From positions 62,001-126,000 of the forward strand of contig NZ_JAKGAN010000006.1 of the NCBI RefSeq assembly GCF_023061135.1: a DNA stretch of 64,000 nt, written 5' to 3'. A program made the translations under genes and the position numbers. Under the pieces are notes generated by a model. That model saw only the letters and a program-made list of their open reading frames with translations. It was not told where the DNA came from and ran no database searches. How positions within the stretch are numbered: the stretch's first letter is position 1; each line of letters begins with the position of its first letter. Positions 7,868 through 16,813 of this stretch are shown one piece after another. This stretch comes from Chromohalobacter sarecensis. GTDB taxonomy: Bacteria; Pseudomonadota; Gammaproteobacteria; Pseudomonadales; Halomonadaceae.

Positions 7868-9037
7868 TCATGGCGTCGGCGCTACTCGCCAGGAAAGCCA
7901 CAACAAGGGAGACACCAACACAACACCGATCAGTGCCAGGGTCCATTGCGGCGGTAACGAGGTCGCCAGCAGTAGCGTAGCCAACAACGCACCGCCGCCC
8001 AACTGCAAGGCCCCCAGCAAGGCGGCTGCCGTGCCGGCGCGCTCACGAAATGGCTCGAGTGCCAGGCTCGATGCCGCACCTAGCGCCAATGAAAAGCCCA
8101 CGGAGAGCACCCCTATCGGCCCCATGAAACCGACTGCCGAGAGCGGCAAGACCGTGACGATCAGCGCCTGCAAGATACCTGAGACGATGATCAGCCCCAG
8201 TCCCACGCGCACGGTACCGACCCGCCCGAGACGGTGAATGATACGCGGCGCAAAGAAAAACGCTGTGATATTGACCACGGCGTTGGCGCCAAACCAGCCG
8301 CTAAACGCCAGTTCCGATAGCCCCAGGCGGTCCACCAGGATGACCGGAGCGGTGGACACATACACCAGGATCGCCGACATGATCACCCCGGCCAGCCCCG
8401 CGAAATAGACAAAGCGAACACTGGTCAGCACCGGTCGGTAGCGGGCCCAATGATAAAGTCGGCGCTCGACTGCCGTATCCCGAGGCCGCGTCTCGGCGAA
8501 GCGCCATAAGGCGGCCACGCCCAGCACCGCCGCGAAGACGAACATGAACGCAAAATTGCTGCGCCAACCGAAGGTCACCGCCAGACTACCGCCAATGACT
8601 GGCGCCAGTGCAGGAATGATGCATAGCGCGCCGTTGAGATAGCTGTAGAGTTTCGCGCCTTGCTCGGCGGTAAAACAGTCGCGCACCGCAGCGAAAGCCA
8701 CCGTCATGCTTGCGCAGGCTCCCAGCCCTTGCAGGACACGCGAGACGTAAAGCGGCCCGAGGCTGGTCGCCATCATTCCCAGCAACGCCCCCGCCATATA
8801 TAACACGGTGCCGCAAAGCAGCACCGGACGACGACCGAAGCGATCGGTCAGCGGGCCGACTAACACCTGCCCTAGGCCGACGCTCAGCAAGAGTAATGTT
8901 ACAGTGAACTGGAGTCGGCTGAACGGGACGTCGAACTCGCGCGCCATGACCGTCAGTGACGGCAAGTAGATATCGATCGCCAGTGGCGACAACATCACGC
9001 ATCCCACCAGCAAGGGAAGCAAACGGGCCCCCGACAT
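7868..9037 (-). CDS. Bcr/CflA-family drug exporter (MFS)
   Basis: A 389-residue, 12-helix major facilitator. The opening SPLAIDIYLPSLTVMAREF, the loop motif LVGPLTDRFGRRPVLLCG (motif A of drug:H+ antiporters) and SRVLQGLGACA (motif C region) place it in the Bcr/CflA group, which exports bicyclomycin, chloramphenicol and similar compounds. GGAGGTTCC precedes the ATG, so an upstream start that adds 40 residues is rejected. The actual substrate is unknown. Confidence 0.87.
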   Translation of the reverse strand: MSGARLLPLLVGCVMLSPLAIDIYLPSLTVMAREFDVPFSRLQFTVTLLLLSVGLGQVLVGPLTDRFGRRPVLLCGTVLYMAGALLGMMATSLGPLYVSRVLQGLGACASMTVAFAAVRDCFTAEQGAKLYSYLNGALCIIPALAPVIGGSLAVTFGWRSNFAFMFVFAAVLGVAALWRFAETRPRDTAVERRLYHWARYRPVLTSVRFVYFAGLAGVIMSAILVYVSTAPVILVDRLGLSELAFSGWFGANAVVNITAFFFAPRIIHRLGRVGTVRVGLGLIIVSGILQALIVTVLPLSAVGFMGPIGVLSVGFSLALGAASSLALEPFRERAGTAAALLGALQLGGGALLATLLLATSLPPQWTLALIGVVLVSPLLWLSWRVAPTP

Positions 9038-9266
9038 GGAACCTCCGCAGCGAAAAAAGAACGTCACCTTACCCCGAACACACCAAGATGCAACTGGCCG
9101 ATGACGCATGCTTTTCCCTGCTAGGATGTCACCCGAAAAATCGACGCACGCCGACACTTTCAGAGCAGGGCCTAAAGCTCGTGCTCTCCCCGCCGATATT
9201 CCCTTTCAGGGCAATGATCCAAGCAATGCCTCGTGTCCGCCGATCATCCATCGCACAGGAAACGCC

Positions 9267-9941
9267 ATGTCATTCCGCACCTGGGGGGTCGTGCTAAGCA
9301 CCGTCCTATTGGGCGGCTGCTTCGGGGTCAACACCTCGCAGGCCCCCATCGCCACGACCTACCCGACCAGTGAGCAACAACGCATGCAGGCCGCGCAGCA
9401 TTGGGAAGTGCTTGCCGAACACGAGGCAGGCGAGATCCTCGCCAAGCGCGATTTGTGGGGCGAACCGCTCTATGTCGAGACGCATGAGAAGGAAACCGCC
9501 TTCAGCCGCGGGTTCCGTTCACTGCTGACGAGTGAACTGGTCGAGCAAGGTGCCATCGTTCGCACCCAGCCGGACGCTGGCGCTGCCCATGTCAGCTTCG
9601 ATGTTCAGGTGATCACTCACGAGGACCGTGGTTTCGTGCGGCCTCCCCAAGGGGCACTGACCGCATTGGCTGCGGGTATCGCCGTGGCGACCATTCCTTT
9701 CAATCACTGGACCGAGCCCGCCTTGGCTCTGATTCCCGGTGCCGCCTTGGCCGATACCTTCAGCGGTAGCTGGACCACCACCGGCCAGCAGGAGACCATT
9801 ATCACGACCCAGGTCAGCCAGCACGACACGCTGCGCTATTCGTCCTCGAACATGTATTACATCAACGCGGGTGATAGCGGTCATTACGGTGCGTCCGACA
9901 CCGGCGATTCCGCCGGCCTGCCGCTATCATCCGACTGGTGA
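9267..9941 (+). CDS. Lipoprotein of unknown function
   Basis: A 224-residue predicted lipoprotein. The signal peptide (MSFRTWGVVLSTVLLGGC) ends with an LGGC lipobox at about residues 15-18. The mature part has an amphipathic N-terminal half with a conserved-looking ETHEKETAFSRGFRSLL block, a central hydrophobic stretch (about residues 130-165) and a Ser/Gly/Asp-rich tail. I do not recognise the family. AGGAAA is positioned before the ATG. The stop overlaps a GTG of the FlgO-like frame and the next ATG is 15 bases on, so the two lipoproteins are almost certainly co-expressed. Confidence 0.75.
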   Translation: MSFRTWGVVLSTVLLGGCFGVNTSQAPIATTYPTSEQQRMQAAQHWEVLAEHEAGEILAKRDLWGEPLYVETHEKETAFSRGFRSLLTSELVEQGAIVRTQPDAGAAHVSFDVQVITHEDRGFVRPPQGALTALAAGIAVATIPFNHWTEPALALIPGAALADTFSGSWTTTGQQETIITTQVSQHDTLRYSSSNMYYINAGDSGHYGASDTGDSAGLPLSSDW

Positions 9942-9955
9942 GGAGACCGCTCGAC

Positions 9956-10522
9956 ATGTCATCCAAGCAATGCCGTACCGGGCGCGTCACATTGCGCCTG
10001 CTGACACTGGCCATCCTGTTGCTGGTTCTCTCCGGTTGCAGCCTTCTTCAGAACCGTCAAGCGACGGGCCCCGAGCCCAGCATGCTGACGCGCGTCGATG
10101 ACGCCGCCGACAAACTGCTTTCCACTAGCAGCGAGCAACTCGGTGATCGGGCACCGATCATCGCCACCACCTTCGTCGACGTCGACCAATTGGATCAGTC
10201 GTCGACGCTCGGTCGCACGCTATCCGAGACCTTCACCTCGCGTCTCGTCCAGGGCGGCATGAATGTCATCGAAGTCAAGATGCGTGACAGCCTGTATATC
10301 GAACAGAATACCGGGGAACTGATCCTGTCCCGCAACGTACAACGCTTGAGCGCCAATCATGACGCCCAGGCCGTGTTGCTGGGCACCTACGCGCAGGGCG
10401 AAAACACGCTGTTCGTCAATGCTCGGCTGGTACGCATCGCGGACCGCCAGGTCTTGGGTGCCGCAAGTTTCGAAGTGCCGATGGACAACGACATCAGGGC
10501 CTTGCTGCCCTCCAACTGGTAA
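9956..10522 (+). CDS. FlgO-domain lipoprotein
   Basis: A 188-residue lipoprotein with signal peptide and LSGC lipobox near residue 27, followed by a FlgO-type domain: DAADKLL, RAPIIATTFVDVDQLDQSSTLGR, TSRLVQGGMNVIEVKMRD, NAQAVLLGTYA-like and SARLVRIADRQVLG-like strands. In Vibrio, FlgO is an outer-membrane lipoprotein needed for flagellar stability and motility; many homologues lie outside flagellar clusters and their role is open. AGGAG ten bases upstream favours this ATG over the overlapping GTG at 9938. It forms a two-gene unit with the preceding lipoprotein. Confidence 0.75.
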   Translation: MSSKQCRTGRVTLRLLTLAILLLVLSGCSLLQNRQATGPEPSMLTRVDDAADKLLSTSSEQLGDRAPIIATTFVDVDQLDQSSTLGRTLSETFTSRLVQGGMNVIEVKMRDSLYIEQNTGELILSRNVQRLSANHDAQAVLLGTYAQGENTLFVNARLVRIADRQVLGAASFEVPMDNDIRALLPSNW

Positions 10523-10578
10523 GCCTCTTTTCTGGCAAACGTCGCGCCCGGTTGTGATTGGCGCCGTCGTTGACTGCG

Positions 10579-10610
10579 CCCGCCAGCATTCAGGCATCGA
10601 TGTTGGCGGG
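10579..10610. terminator. Bidirectional hairpin between converging genes
   Basis: An 11-bp stem, CCCGCCAGCAT with ATGTTGGCGGG, contains one G-T pair and a 10-base loop. It sits between the ends of the FlgO-like gene (plus strand) and the MgtC-like gene (minus strand). No T-run is visible. Confidence 0.55.
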
Positions 10611-10616
10611 TCTGCG

Positions 10617-11312
10617 TCAATCACCGGTCGGCGACAACTGAAATTCCAACAACGTCTCGTGGTTACGCAAGTCGGTGGCCAACAATGGCAGGTAATGACG
10701 ATCGTGTGTCCGCAGCATCATGCGGTATTCGAATTGGCGCCCCTCGTCGCGCGTGCGATAGCTGAGGCTTTCGATGTGGAATCGGTGCGCTTTCATTAGT
10801 GCATAAATCTCTGACTCGCCGAGTATTCGTTGGCTATCGAAACGTAGAATACAGCGCGCGAAAGTACGGCTCGGCATCCGCGCTTCGACCAAGCGAAACA
10901 ACGACAGCGTCAACAAGGTCACCCCCGTCGCCAACACCCCCGGCAGCCAGAAGCCAATGCCATAGAGTATCCCCAGCGCCGAGGTAATCCAGATCGAGGC
11001 CGCCGTGGTTAAGCCGCGCACCGTCAGCCCTTCCTTGAAGATCACCCCGGCGCCCAGGAAACCGATGCCGGTCATGATGCCCTGCGCCATGCGCGTGGGA
11101 TCTGTTCTGATCGTCTCTTCGGGCACATTGCTGCCTAGCCACTCCCACTGGTAGACCGTCACCATCATCAACAAGGCCGATGCGACGCACACCAGCGCAT
11201 GTGTCCGGAACCCTGCCGGACGCCCATGAAAGGTACGTTCCAGTCCGATCAGGCTTCCCGCCAGCCAGGCCATCCCCAGATGTACCACTATCGCCCATGA
11301 TATCGTCGACAT
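10617..11312 (-). CDS. MgtC/SapB-family membrane protein
   Basis: A 231-residue protein. The first 130 residues form the hydrophobic MgtC domain with hallmark loops: GSLIGLERTFHGRPAGFRTH, RMAQGIMTGIGFLGAGVIFK and VRGLTTAASIW. The remaining 100 residues form a soluble, ACT-like C-terminal domain. MgtC proteins modulate the F-ATPase and are linked to survival in low Mg2+; most environmental homologues are uncharacterised. GGAAGAGGCGA precedes the ATG. It is divergent from the FNT transporter gene. Confidence 0.87.
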   Translation of the reverse strand: MSTISWAIVVHLGMAWLAGSLIGLERTFHGRPAGFRTHALVCVASALLMMVTVYQWEWLGSNVPEETIRTDPTRMAQGIMTGIGFLGAGVIFKEGLTVRGLTTAASIWITSALGILYGIGFWLPGVLATGVTLLTLSLFRLVEARMPSRTFARCILRFDSQRILGESEIYALMKAHRFHIESLSYRTRDEGRQFEYRMMLRTHDRHYLPLLATDLRNHETLLEFQLSPTGD

Positions 11313-11421
11313 TCGCCTCTTCCTTCGCCTGCGTTATCGTCTATCGTGTCAGCATAACGTTTGCCACTGTATCCCACAGAATCCACGACAATTTCCCACC
11401 TTTCGATAGAAGGATAGCTGC

Positions 11422-12258
11422 GTGAGCCACCCCTCCAACCTCACACCCCCCAGCCGGGTAGAAGACGACGAACACGACCTGCATCTGAATGGCGGCCCTC
11501 GACAGTCACGCGCCGCGTCCGTCCATGAGTCGCTGCGGGCAGAAGGCGAGACGGAGCTCAAACGCGCCGCCTCGGCGCTGTTCTGGTCGGCGCTCGCCGC
11601 CGGCCTGTCGATGAGTTTTTCGATGCTTGCCAGGGGCCTGCTTCACGCGCGTCTGCCAGACAGCGATATCGGTTTTCTCATCGAGGCGTTTGGCTACACC
11701 ATCGGCTTTATAGTGGTCATCCTCGCGCGTCAACAACTGTTCACCGAGAACACCGTCACCGCCGTACTGCCGGTCATGAGCACGCCACGCATCATGCGCT
11801 TTCTCAAATTGCTGAGGCTATGGGGGGTCGTACTCATCGGTAACCTCGTGGGTGTGGCAATCTCCGCATACGCGATCCTCTATATGCCCTTGTTCGATGC
11901 CGAGACGCATAAGGCCTTTCTCAGCCTGGGCCACCACGTCATGGAGAATACCGGCAGCCAGATGTTCGCCAAGGGCATCGTTGCCGGCTGGATGATCGCC
12001 ACCATGGTCTGGCTGCTCCCCGCCGCCGGTGGCGCCAAGATCTGGGTCATCCTGATCGTTACCTATCTCGTCGCACTGGGTGGTTTCACGCACATCATCG
12101 TGGGCTCCACAGAAGTGATGTACCTGATGTTCGCCGGTCAAGCGAGTATCGGCGAGTATCTCTTCCAATTCGCCTTGCCGACGCTGGCCGGCAACCTGAT
12201 CGGCGGCACCTTCATCTTTGCACTTATCAGCCATGCGCAGGTTCGCAGCGATACCTGA
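11422..12258 (+). CDS. Formate/nitrite-family (FNT) channel, YfdC-like
   Basis: A 278-residue protein with a hydrophilic, acidic 45-residue N-terminus followed by six membrane helices of the FNT fold. Family marks are GLSMSFSMLARGLL, the pore loop LARQQLFTENTVTAVLPV, GNLVGVAISAY and the ending LAGNLIGGTFIFALI. FNT pentamers conduct formate, nitrite or hydrosulfide; the YfdC subgroup with a charged N-terminus has no settled substrate. The start is a GTG preceded by GAAGGATAGCTGC. A hairpin follows at 12284-12309. Confidence 0.85.
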   Translation: MSHPSNLTPPSRVEDDEHDLHLNGGPRQSRAASVHESLRAEGETELKRAASALFWSALAAGLSMSFSMLARGLLHARLPDSDIGFLIEAFGYTIGFIVVILARQQLFTENTVTAVLPVMSTPRIMRFLKLLRLWGVVLIGNLVGVAISAYAILYMPLFDAETHKAFLSLGHHVMENTGSQMFAKGIVAGWMIATMVWLLPAAGGAKIWVILIVTYLVALGGFTHIIVGSTEVMYLMFAGQASIGEYLFQFALPTLAGNLIGGTFIFALISHAQVRSDT

Positions 12259-12283
12259 AGGGGCATCTCACAAAAAGCCTGAT

Positions 12284-12309
12284 TCGGCACGTCTCCCCCG
12301 GCGTGCCGA
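12284..12309 (+). terminator. Hairpin after the FNT gene
   Basis: A perfect 8-bp stem TCGGCACG / CGTGCCGA with a 10-base C-rich loop, 26 bases after the stop; no T-run. Confidence 0.5.
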
Positions 12310-12506
12310 GCTTGTCCATTCGTCTATGCCATTTTGTTCGCCTTCATAGAAGAGACGCCGAATAGCGCTCAGCAACGCTTACTGATAAATACAGGTTATT
12401 GGCCTATAGGGTTTCAGCATTAGCAAAGCACCCAAGTGCCTGTTAAAGCTTAAGTGCTTATGCCACCCACCCGGTCTTACCGGATCGATGACGAGGGACA
12501 ATAACA

Positions 12507-13487
12507 ATGGGACACGCCACATCACGCTCACCGTATTGGCTTGCCGCAGCACTGGTCATGGGGCTTGCCACCCCCGCGCTCGCCGATTACCCCGAGAAGC
12601 CCATCACGCTGATCGTCCCCTGGGCCGCTGGCGGCGGGACCGATGCCACGGCGCGCATCATCGCCAAGGCTCTGGAGGAAGAACTCGGCGAGACCATCAA
12701 TGTGGTCAACCGCACGGGCGGTAGCGGCGTCGTGGGGCACACCGCCATTGCGCGCGCCAAACCCGATGGCTATACCCTCGGCCTGGGCACGGTCGAGATC
12801 AACATGATGCACTGGCAAGGCCTGACCGATATCACCTACGAGGACTTCACTCCCATCGGCCAGATCAACTTCGATGCCGCCAGCATCAGCGTCGCCGAGG
12901 ACGCCGACTACCAAGACCTAGGCGATTTGATCGAGGCGATTCGCGATCAGCCCGACGGCCACTTCAATGCCTCCGGCACCGGGCTCGGGGGTATCTGGCA
13001 TGTCGCGCTGGGCGGACTACTGATGGATCTCGATATGCCCGCCGACAAGGTCAACTGGATTCCCAGCCAAGGCGCCGCACCGGCCATGACGGAACTCGCC
13101 TCCGGGGGCGTCGACATGGCCGCCACCTCGCTCCCCGAGGCGCGTTCGATGATCGAAGCCAATCGTGTGCGCAGCCTCGGTGTCATGGCCGAGGAACCTC
13201 TAGAAAGCTTCTCCGATGTGCCCACCGTGGCCTCGCAGGTGGACAGCGACTTCACCACGGGCGCGTGGCGTGGCGTCATCGGTCCGCAGGGCATGGACGA
13301 TGCCACTGTCGAGAAACTAGAGCGTGCCTTGCATGCCGCCTACGAAAGCGACACCTACCAGTCATTCATGACCAAACAGGGCTATGGGGTGCAATGGAAG
13401 GACGCACAAGCCTTCGGCGACTACATGGAGAAAAGCGACGCCGAATTCGGTGAGATCATGAAGGCCATCGGCCTCGCCAAGCAGTAG
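12507..13487 (+). CDS. TctC-family tripartite tricarboxylate transporter binding protein, orphan
   Basis: A 326-residue periplasmic binding protein. The signal peptide ends around ALADYPEKPITLIVPWAAGG, which also shows the TctC/Bug signature YP-x-K-P-I-x-x-I-V-P-x-x-x-GG. Other family strands are NVVNRTGGSGVVG and DGYTLGLG. TctC proteins capture carboxylates for the TctAB permease, but no tctA or tctB lies nearby, so this is one of the many orphan Bug-type receptors whose partner is encoded elsewhere or that sense rather than import. A 248-base gap precedes it and a hairpin follows. The ligand is unknown. Confidence 0.87.
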   Translation: MGHATSRSPYWLAAALVMGLATPALADYPEKPITLIVPWAAGGGTDATARIIAKALEEELGETINVVNRTGGSGVVGHTAIARAKPDGYTLGLGTVEINMMHWQGLTDITYEDFTPIGQINFDAASISVAEDADYQDLGDLIEAIRDQPDGHFNASGTGLGGIWHVALGGLLMDLDMPADKVNWIPSQGAAPAMTELASGGVDMAATSLPEARSMIEANRVRSLGVMAEEPLESFSDVPTVASQVDSDFTTGAWRGVIGPQGMDDATVEKLERALHAAYESDTYQSFMTKQGYGVQWKDAQAFGDYMEKSDAEFGEIMKAIGLAKQ

Positions 13488-13508
13488 CCAGTAGCCGTTA
13501 CTCGACGC

Positions 13509-13542
13509 GCCACGACCGCCTTCCTATCCATGCGGTCGTGGC
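13509..13542. terminator. Bidirectional terminator hairpin between tctC-like and leuA-like genes
   Basis: A perfect 11-bp stem GCCACGACCGC / GCGGTCGTGGC with a 12-base loop lies between two converging genes. There is no T-run on either side. Confidence 0.6.
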
Positions 13543-13560
13543 CCATCACTCACTGACGTT

Positions 13561-15252
13561 CTATGCCGATGCTTGCGCCTCAGCCGCCAACGCCGACATC
13601 GTTCCTTGATGATCCGCACGATTGAGTGCGCTCAACACGGCCTTGAGCGAGGCACTGACGGTGTCGCCATCCTCGGCCATGCCGCTGATGCGCTGCCCCG
13701 CCACATTGAGTTGCACGAAGGCGATCGCCACAGCGTCGCTGCCCTCACCCAGCGCGTGCTCGCTGTAATCGACGACGCTCACCGATTGTCCGGTATGGGC
13801 TTGCCAGGCAGTCATGAACGACGAAATGACACCGTTGCCCTGGCCACTCAAACGCACCGCCCGACCGGCATCGTCGAGTGATACCGTCAAGCCTTGGTCA
13901 GCGTCACGATCCAGTCGGTAACCGGTCAACGAGAGCGGCTCATGTCGAGAGAAGGTCTCGGTCAGCACCTCGCGTATGCGCTGGCTTGAAAGCTCACCGC
14001 TCACTGTCTCGCTCACTGCCTGCACCGCCGGGGCCAGCTCCAGCGCCATCCAGCGCGGCAGGCTGATGCCGTAATCGCGCTCGAGCAGGAACGTCATGCC
14101 GCCCTTGCCGGACTGGCTATTGACGCGAATGACCGCCTGGTAATCGCGCCCGATATCGCGCGGGTCGATCGGCAGGTACGCCACCTGCCACGGTTCGTCC
14201 GCCTGCTGCTTCATGAGCGACTTGCGGATCGCGTCCTGATGACTGCCGGAAAACGCGGTGTAGACCATCTCCCCCACCCAGGGATGACGCGGATGCATGG
14301 GAATACCGGTGCATTCCTGCACCACCTCGATGATCTCGTCGGGGCGCGACAAATCGAGCTCGGGATCGATGCCCTGGCTGTAGAGATTCATCGCCAGGGT
14401 GACGATATCCATGTTGCCGGTGCGCTCGCCATTGCCCAGCAACGTGCCTTCGACACGCTCGGCGCCGGCCAGCAAGGCGAGTTCGGCGGACGCCACCGCG
14501 CCACCACGATCGTTATGCGTATGCACCGAGATGATCACGCTGTCACGGCGGCTGATATGCTGGCAGAAGTACTCGATCTGGTCGGCATGGTGATGTGGCC
14601 CGCCCACCTCGACTGTGGTGGGCAGGTTGAGAATGCATTTCGCCTCCGGCGTCGGCTGCCAGACGTCCATCACCGCTTCGCAGATCGCCAATGAGAAGTC
14701 GATCTCGGTGCTGGAAAAGCTCTCGGGGGTGTATTCGAAGCGCCACTCGACCTCGGGGTAGCGCGCGGCATGCGCCTTGACCCAGCTCGCCCCCTGCACG
14801 GCGATATCGACGATGCCCTGGCGATCCATCTCGAAAACGCGTTCGCGCTGCACGGTCGAGGTGGAATTATACAGATGCACGATGGCGCGCTTGGCGCCGA
14901 CCAGCGATGCGAAGGTCCGCTCGATCAGATGCTCGCGGCACTGCACCAGCACCGCGATGGTCACATCGTCGGGAATCTGGTCTTCCTCGATCAGCCAGCG
15001 CACGAAATCGTAATCCGGCTGACTGGCCGACGGAAAGCCGACCATGACTTCCTTGATGCCGACCTTGATGATCTGATGCCACAGTCGCTGTTTCTGTGCG
15101 ACGCTCATCGGCTCGAGTAGCGCCTGGTTGCCGTCGCGGAGATCTTCGCTGACCCAGGTCGGTGCCGTCACTAGGTCGCGATCCGGCCACTGACGGTCGA
15201 AGGCGGGCACGCGCGGCGCCGGGCGATACTTGCGATGGTCGAAGCAACTCAT
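13561..15252 (-). CDS. Second 2-isopropylmalate synthase-like enzyme
   Basis: A 563-residue enzyme of the long LeuA class. The TIM-barrel half shows SEDLRDGNQALLEPM (metal Asp and substrate Arg), GFPSASQPDYDFVR, and the second metal-site motif ISVHTHNDRGG. The C-terminal third resembles the LeuA regulatory domain ([12 protein letters not shown] onward). It is a clear paralogue of the leuA gene at 34253-35968, with different N-terminus and loops. LeuA condenses acetyl-CoA with 2-oxoisovalerate; a paralogue divergent from an Lrp regulator could be a leucine-responsive isozyme or act on another 2-oxo acid. The start was chosen at MSCFDHRKYR with CAGGA about eight bases upstream. Confidence 0.85.
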   Translation of the reverse strand: MSCFDHRKYRPAPRVPAFDRQWPDRDLVTAPTWVSEDLRDGNQALLEPMSVAQKQRLWHQIIKVGIKEVMVGFPSASQPDYDFVRWLIEEDQIPDDVTIAVLVQCREHLIERTFASLVGAKRAIVHLYNSTSTVQRERVFEMDRQGIVDIAVQGASWVKAHAARYPEVEWRFEYTPESFSSTEIDFSLAICEAVMDVWQPTPEAKCILNLPTTVEVGGPHHHADQIEYFCQHISRRDSVIISVHTHNDRGGAVASAELALLAGAERVEGTLLGNGERTGNMDIVTLAMNLYSQGIDPELDLSRPDEIIEVVQECTGIPMHPRHPWVGEMVYTAFSGSHQDAIRKSLMKQQADEPWQVAYLPIDPRDIGRDYQAVIRVNSQSGKGGMTFLLERDYGISLPRWMALELAPAVQAVSETVSGELSSQRIREVLTETFSRHEPLSLTGYRLDRDADQGLTVSLDDAGRAVRLSGQGNGVISSFMTAWQAHTGQSVSVVDYSEHALGEGSDAVAIAFVQLNVAGQRISGMAEDGDTVSASLKAVLSALNRADHQGTMSALAAEAQASA

Positions 15253-15329
15253 GACAACAGTCCTGTAAAATGAATGAACGAGCCGATTGCGTATGGCAAT
15301 GATCACAGTCTACGCTGCCTTGCCCCGCA

Positions 15330-15376
15330 GACGATTGCTAAATCGTCCTCGACGAGGTCTTTTTTTGGCATATAAT
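15330..15376. promoter_or_regulatory. Divergent control region: operator-like palindrome and TATAAT box
   Basis: An 18-base perfect inverted repeat, GACGATT-GCTA-AATCGTC at 15330-15347, lies midway between the two divergent starts. It is followed by CCTCG-A-CGAGG at 15346-15356, a T-run and a perfect TATAAT at 15371-15376, 30 bases before the Lrp-type ATG. No good -35 box is visible at the right distance. The palindrome is the size expected for an Lrp/AsnC dimer site, so autoregulation plus control of the leuA paralogue is a reasonable inference. Confidence 0.5.
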
Positions 15377-15405
15377 TCCAATATCATTCTCATAAGAGAC
15401 TAATA

Positions 15406-15915
15406 ATGCCAAAAGATAGCACGCTAGCCGACGTAGTGACGCTCGACCGCTACGACCGTCAGATACTCGAGCTCCTCCAGCACCATGGGCGTATCAACAA
15501 TCAGGAACTGGCCGAACGTATCGGCCTGTCGCCCTCGCCCTGCCTGCGACGTGTGCGAGCCCTGGAAGACAGTGGCCTGATCACCGGCTATCGCGCCCTG
15601 GTGGATGCCAAACGGCTGGGGCATAGCCTTACGGCGCTCTTGCATATTTCCATGGATCGCCACACACCGGAGCGCTTCGCCAACTTCGAAACCAAGGTCG
15701 CAGCGCTGCCCCAAGTGCAGGAATGCCTGCTGATCACCGGCCAGGAGGCCGACTATCAGCTCAAGGTCGTGGTCCACGACATGGATGACTACCAGAACCT
15801 GCTGCTCAATCAGATCACGCGTATCGAAGGCGTCACTGGCGCGCATTCCAGTTTCGTCCTGCGCCGAGTCCTCGAGCACCGCCCAGTCCCGTCGCATCCG
15901 GACACCGCGTATTAG
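15406..15915 (+). CDS. Lrp/AsnC-family transcriptional regulator
   Basis: A 169-residue regulator. The winged helix is at about residues 14-60 (DRQILELLQHHGRINNQELAERIGLSPSPCLRRVRALE), and the C-terminal RAM effector-binding domain includes HDMDDYQNLLLNQITRIEGV. Family members form octamers that respond to amino acids. It is divergent from the leuA paralogue across 153 bases containing a palindrome. The next gene, an aldolase, follows by 82 bases on the same strand and could be co-regulated. The ligand is not readable from sequence; leucine or another branched amino acid is a guess from context. Confidence 0.9.
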   Translation: MPKDSTLADVVTLDRYDRQILELLQHHGRINNQELAERIGLSPSPCLRRVRALEDSGLITGYRALVDAKRLGHSLTALLHISMDRHTPERFANFETKVAALPQVQECLLITGQEADYQLKVVVHDMDDYQNLLLNQITRIEGVTGAHSSFVLRRVLEHRPVPSHPDTAY

Positions 15916-15997
15916 ACGCTGGTGCAATGGCCGCTGACTCGAAAGGCTGTTACGTTTTTTGTATGCAATAGTCATCTAACGAAAAAGGACACGTGCC

Positions 15998-16768
15998 ATG
16001 CAATTGCCCCGCAACCCCTTCAAGGCATCACTGACCGGCGATACCCGCTATGGCTGCTGGGCCGGCTTCGCCACTGGCTATGCCACGGAGATTCTCGCGA
16101 CCACGGGGTTCGATTGGCTATTGATCGACGGCGAACATGCGCCCAATAACGTACCCACGATTCTCACTCAGTTGCAGGCTGTTGCCGGCTATTCTTGCGC
16201 CCCGGTCGTACGCACCGTCAATCATGACCCAGCCCTGATCAAGCAACTGCTCGACATCGGCACCCAGACGTTGATGATCCCCATGGTCGACACCGCCGAA
16301 CAGGCAGCCCAGTTGGTCGCCGCCACACGTTACCCGCCGCAGGGATTTCGCGGCGTTGGCGGTGGCTTGACGCGCGCCACGCGCTGGGGCGAGGTGGAAG
16401 ACTACATGACGACGGCCCATGAAGAGCTATGCCTGATCGTGCAGGTGGAGTCTCGCAGCGGGGTCGACAACGCCGAGGCTATCGCCGCTACTCCAGGCAT
16501 CGACGCCGTTTTCGTCGGGCCTTTCGATCTATCCACCGACACCGGACATATCGGCAACCCCGATCACCCCGAAGTCCAGGCGATGATTCGACACACTCTG
16601 GACGCCACCCACGCCGCCGGCAAAGCGGCCGGCATTCTGGCCCCCGTCGAGGCGGATGCCAGACGCTATGCCGACTGGGGGTTCGATTTCATCGCCGTGG
16701 GCATCGATATCAGCCTATTGCGACAGGCTGCCAAGGACACCGTGGCACGCTATAAGGGCGATCAATAG
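15998..16768 (+). CDS. HpcH/HpaI-family class II aldolase
   Basis: A 256-residue TIM-barrel aldolase. It shows catalytic His47 in LIDGEHAPN, Arg72 in VVRTVN, and metal ligands Glu151 (QVESRSG) and Asp177 (VGPFDLS). HpaI cleaves 4-hydroxy-2-oxoheptanedioate to pyruvate and succinate semialdehyde; close relatives cleave other 2-oxo-4-hydroxy acids such as keto-deoxy-rhamnonate. No other aromatic catabolic genes are nearby, so the substrate is open. AAAAAGGA precedes the ATG. It follows the Lrp-type regulator. Confidence 0.88.
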   Translation: MQLPRNPFKASLTGDTRYGCWAGFATGYATEILATTGFDWLLIDGEHAPNNVPTILTQLQAVAGYSCAPVVRTVNHDPALIKQLLDIGTQTLMIPMVDTAEQAAQLVAATRYPPQGFRGVGGGLTRATRWGEVEDYMTTAHEELCLIVQVESRSGVDNAEAIAATPGIDAVFVGPFDLSTDTGHIGNPDHPEVQAMIRHTLDATHAAGKAAGILAPVEADARRYADWGFDFIAVGIDISLLRQAAKDTVARYKGDQ

Positions 16769-16813
16769 GCTGATACGGTGTGAGTGCTCGCTACCACACA
16801 AGGAACCCCGTGC

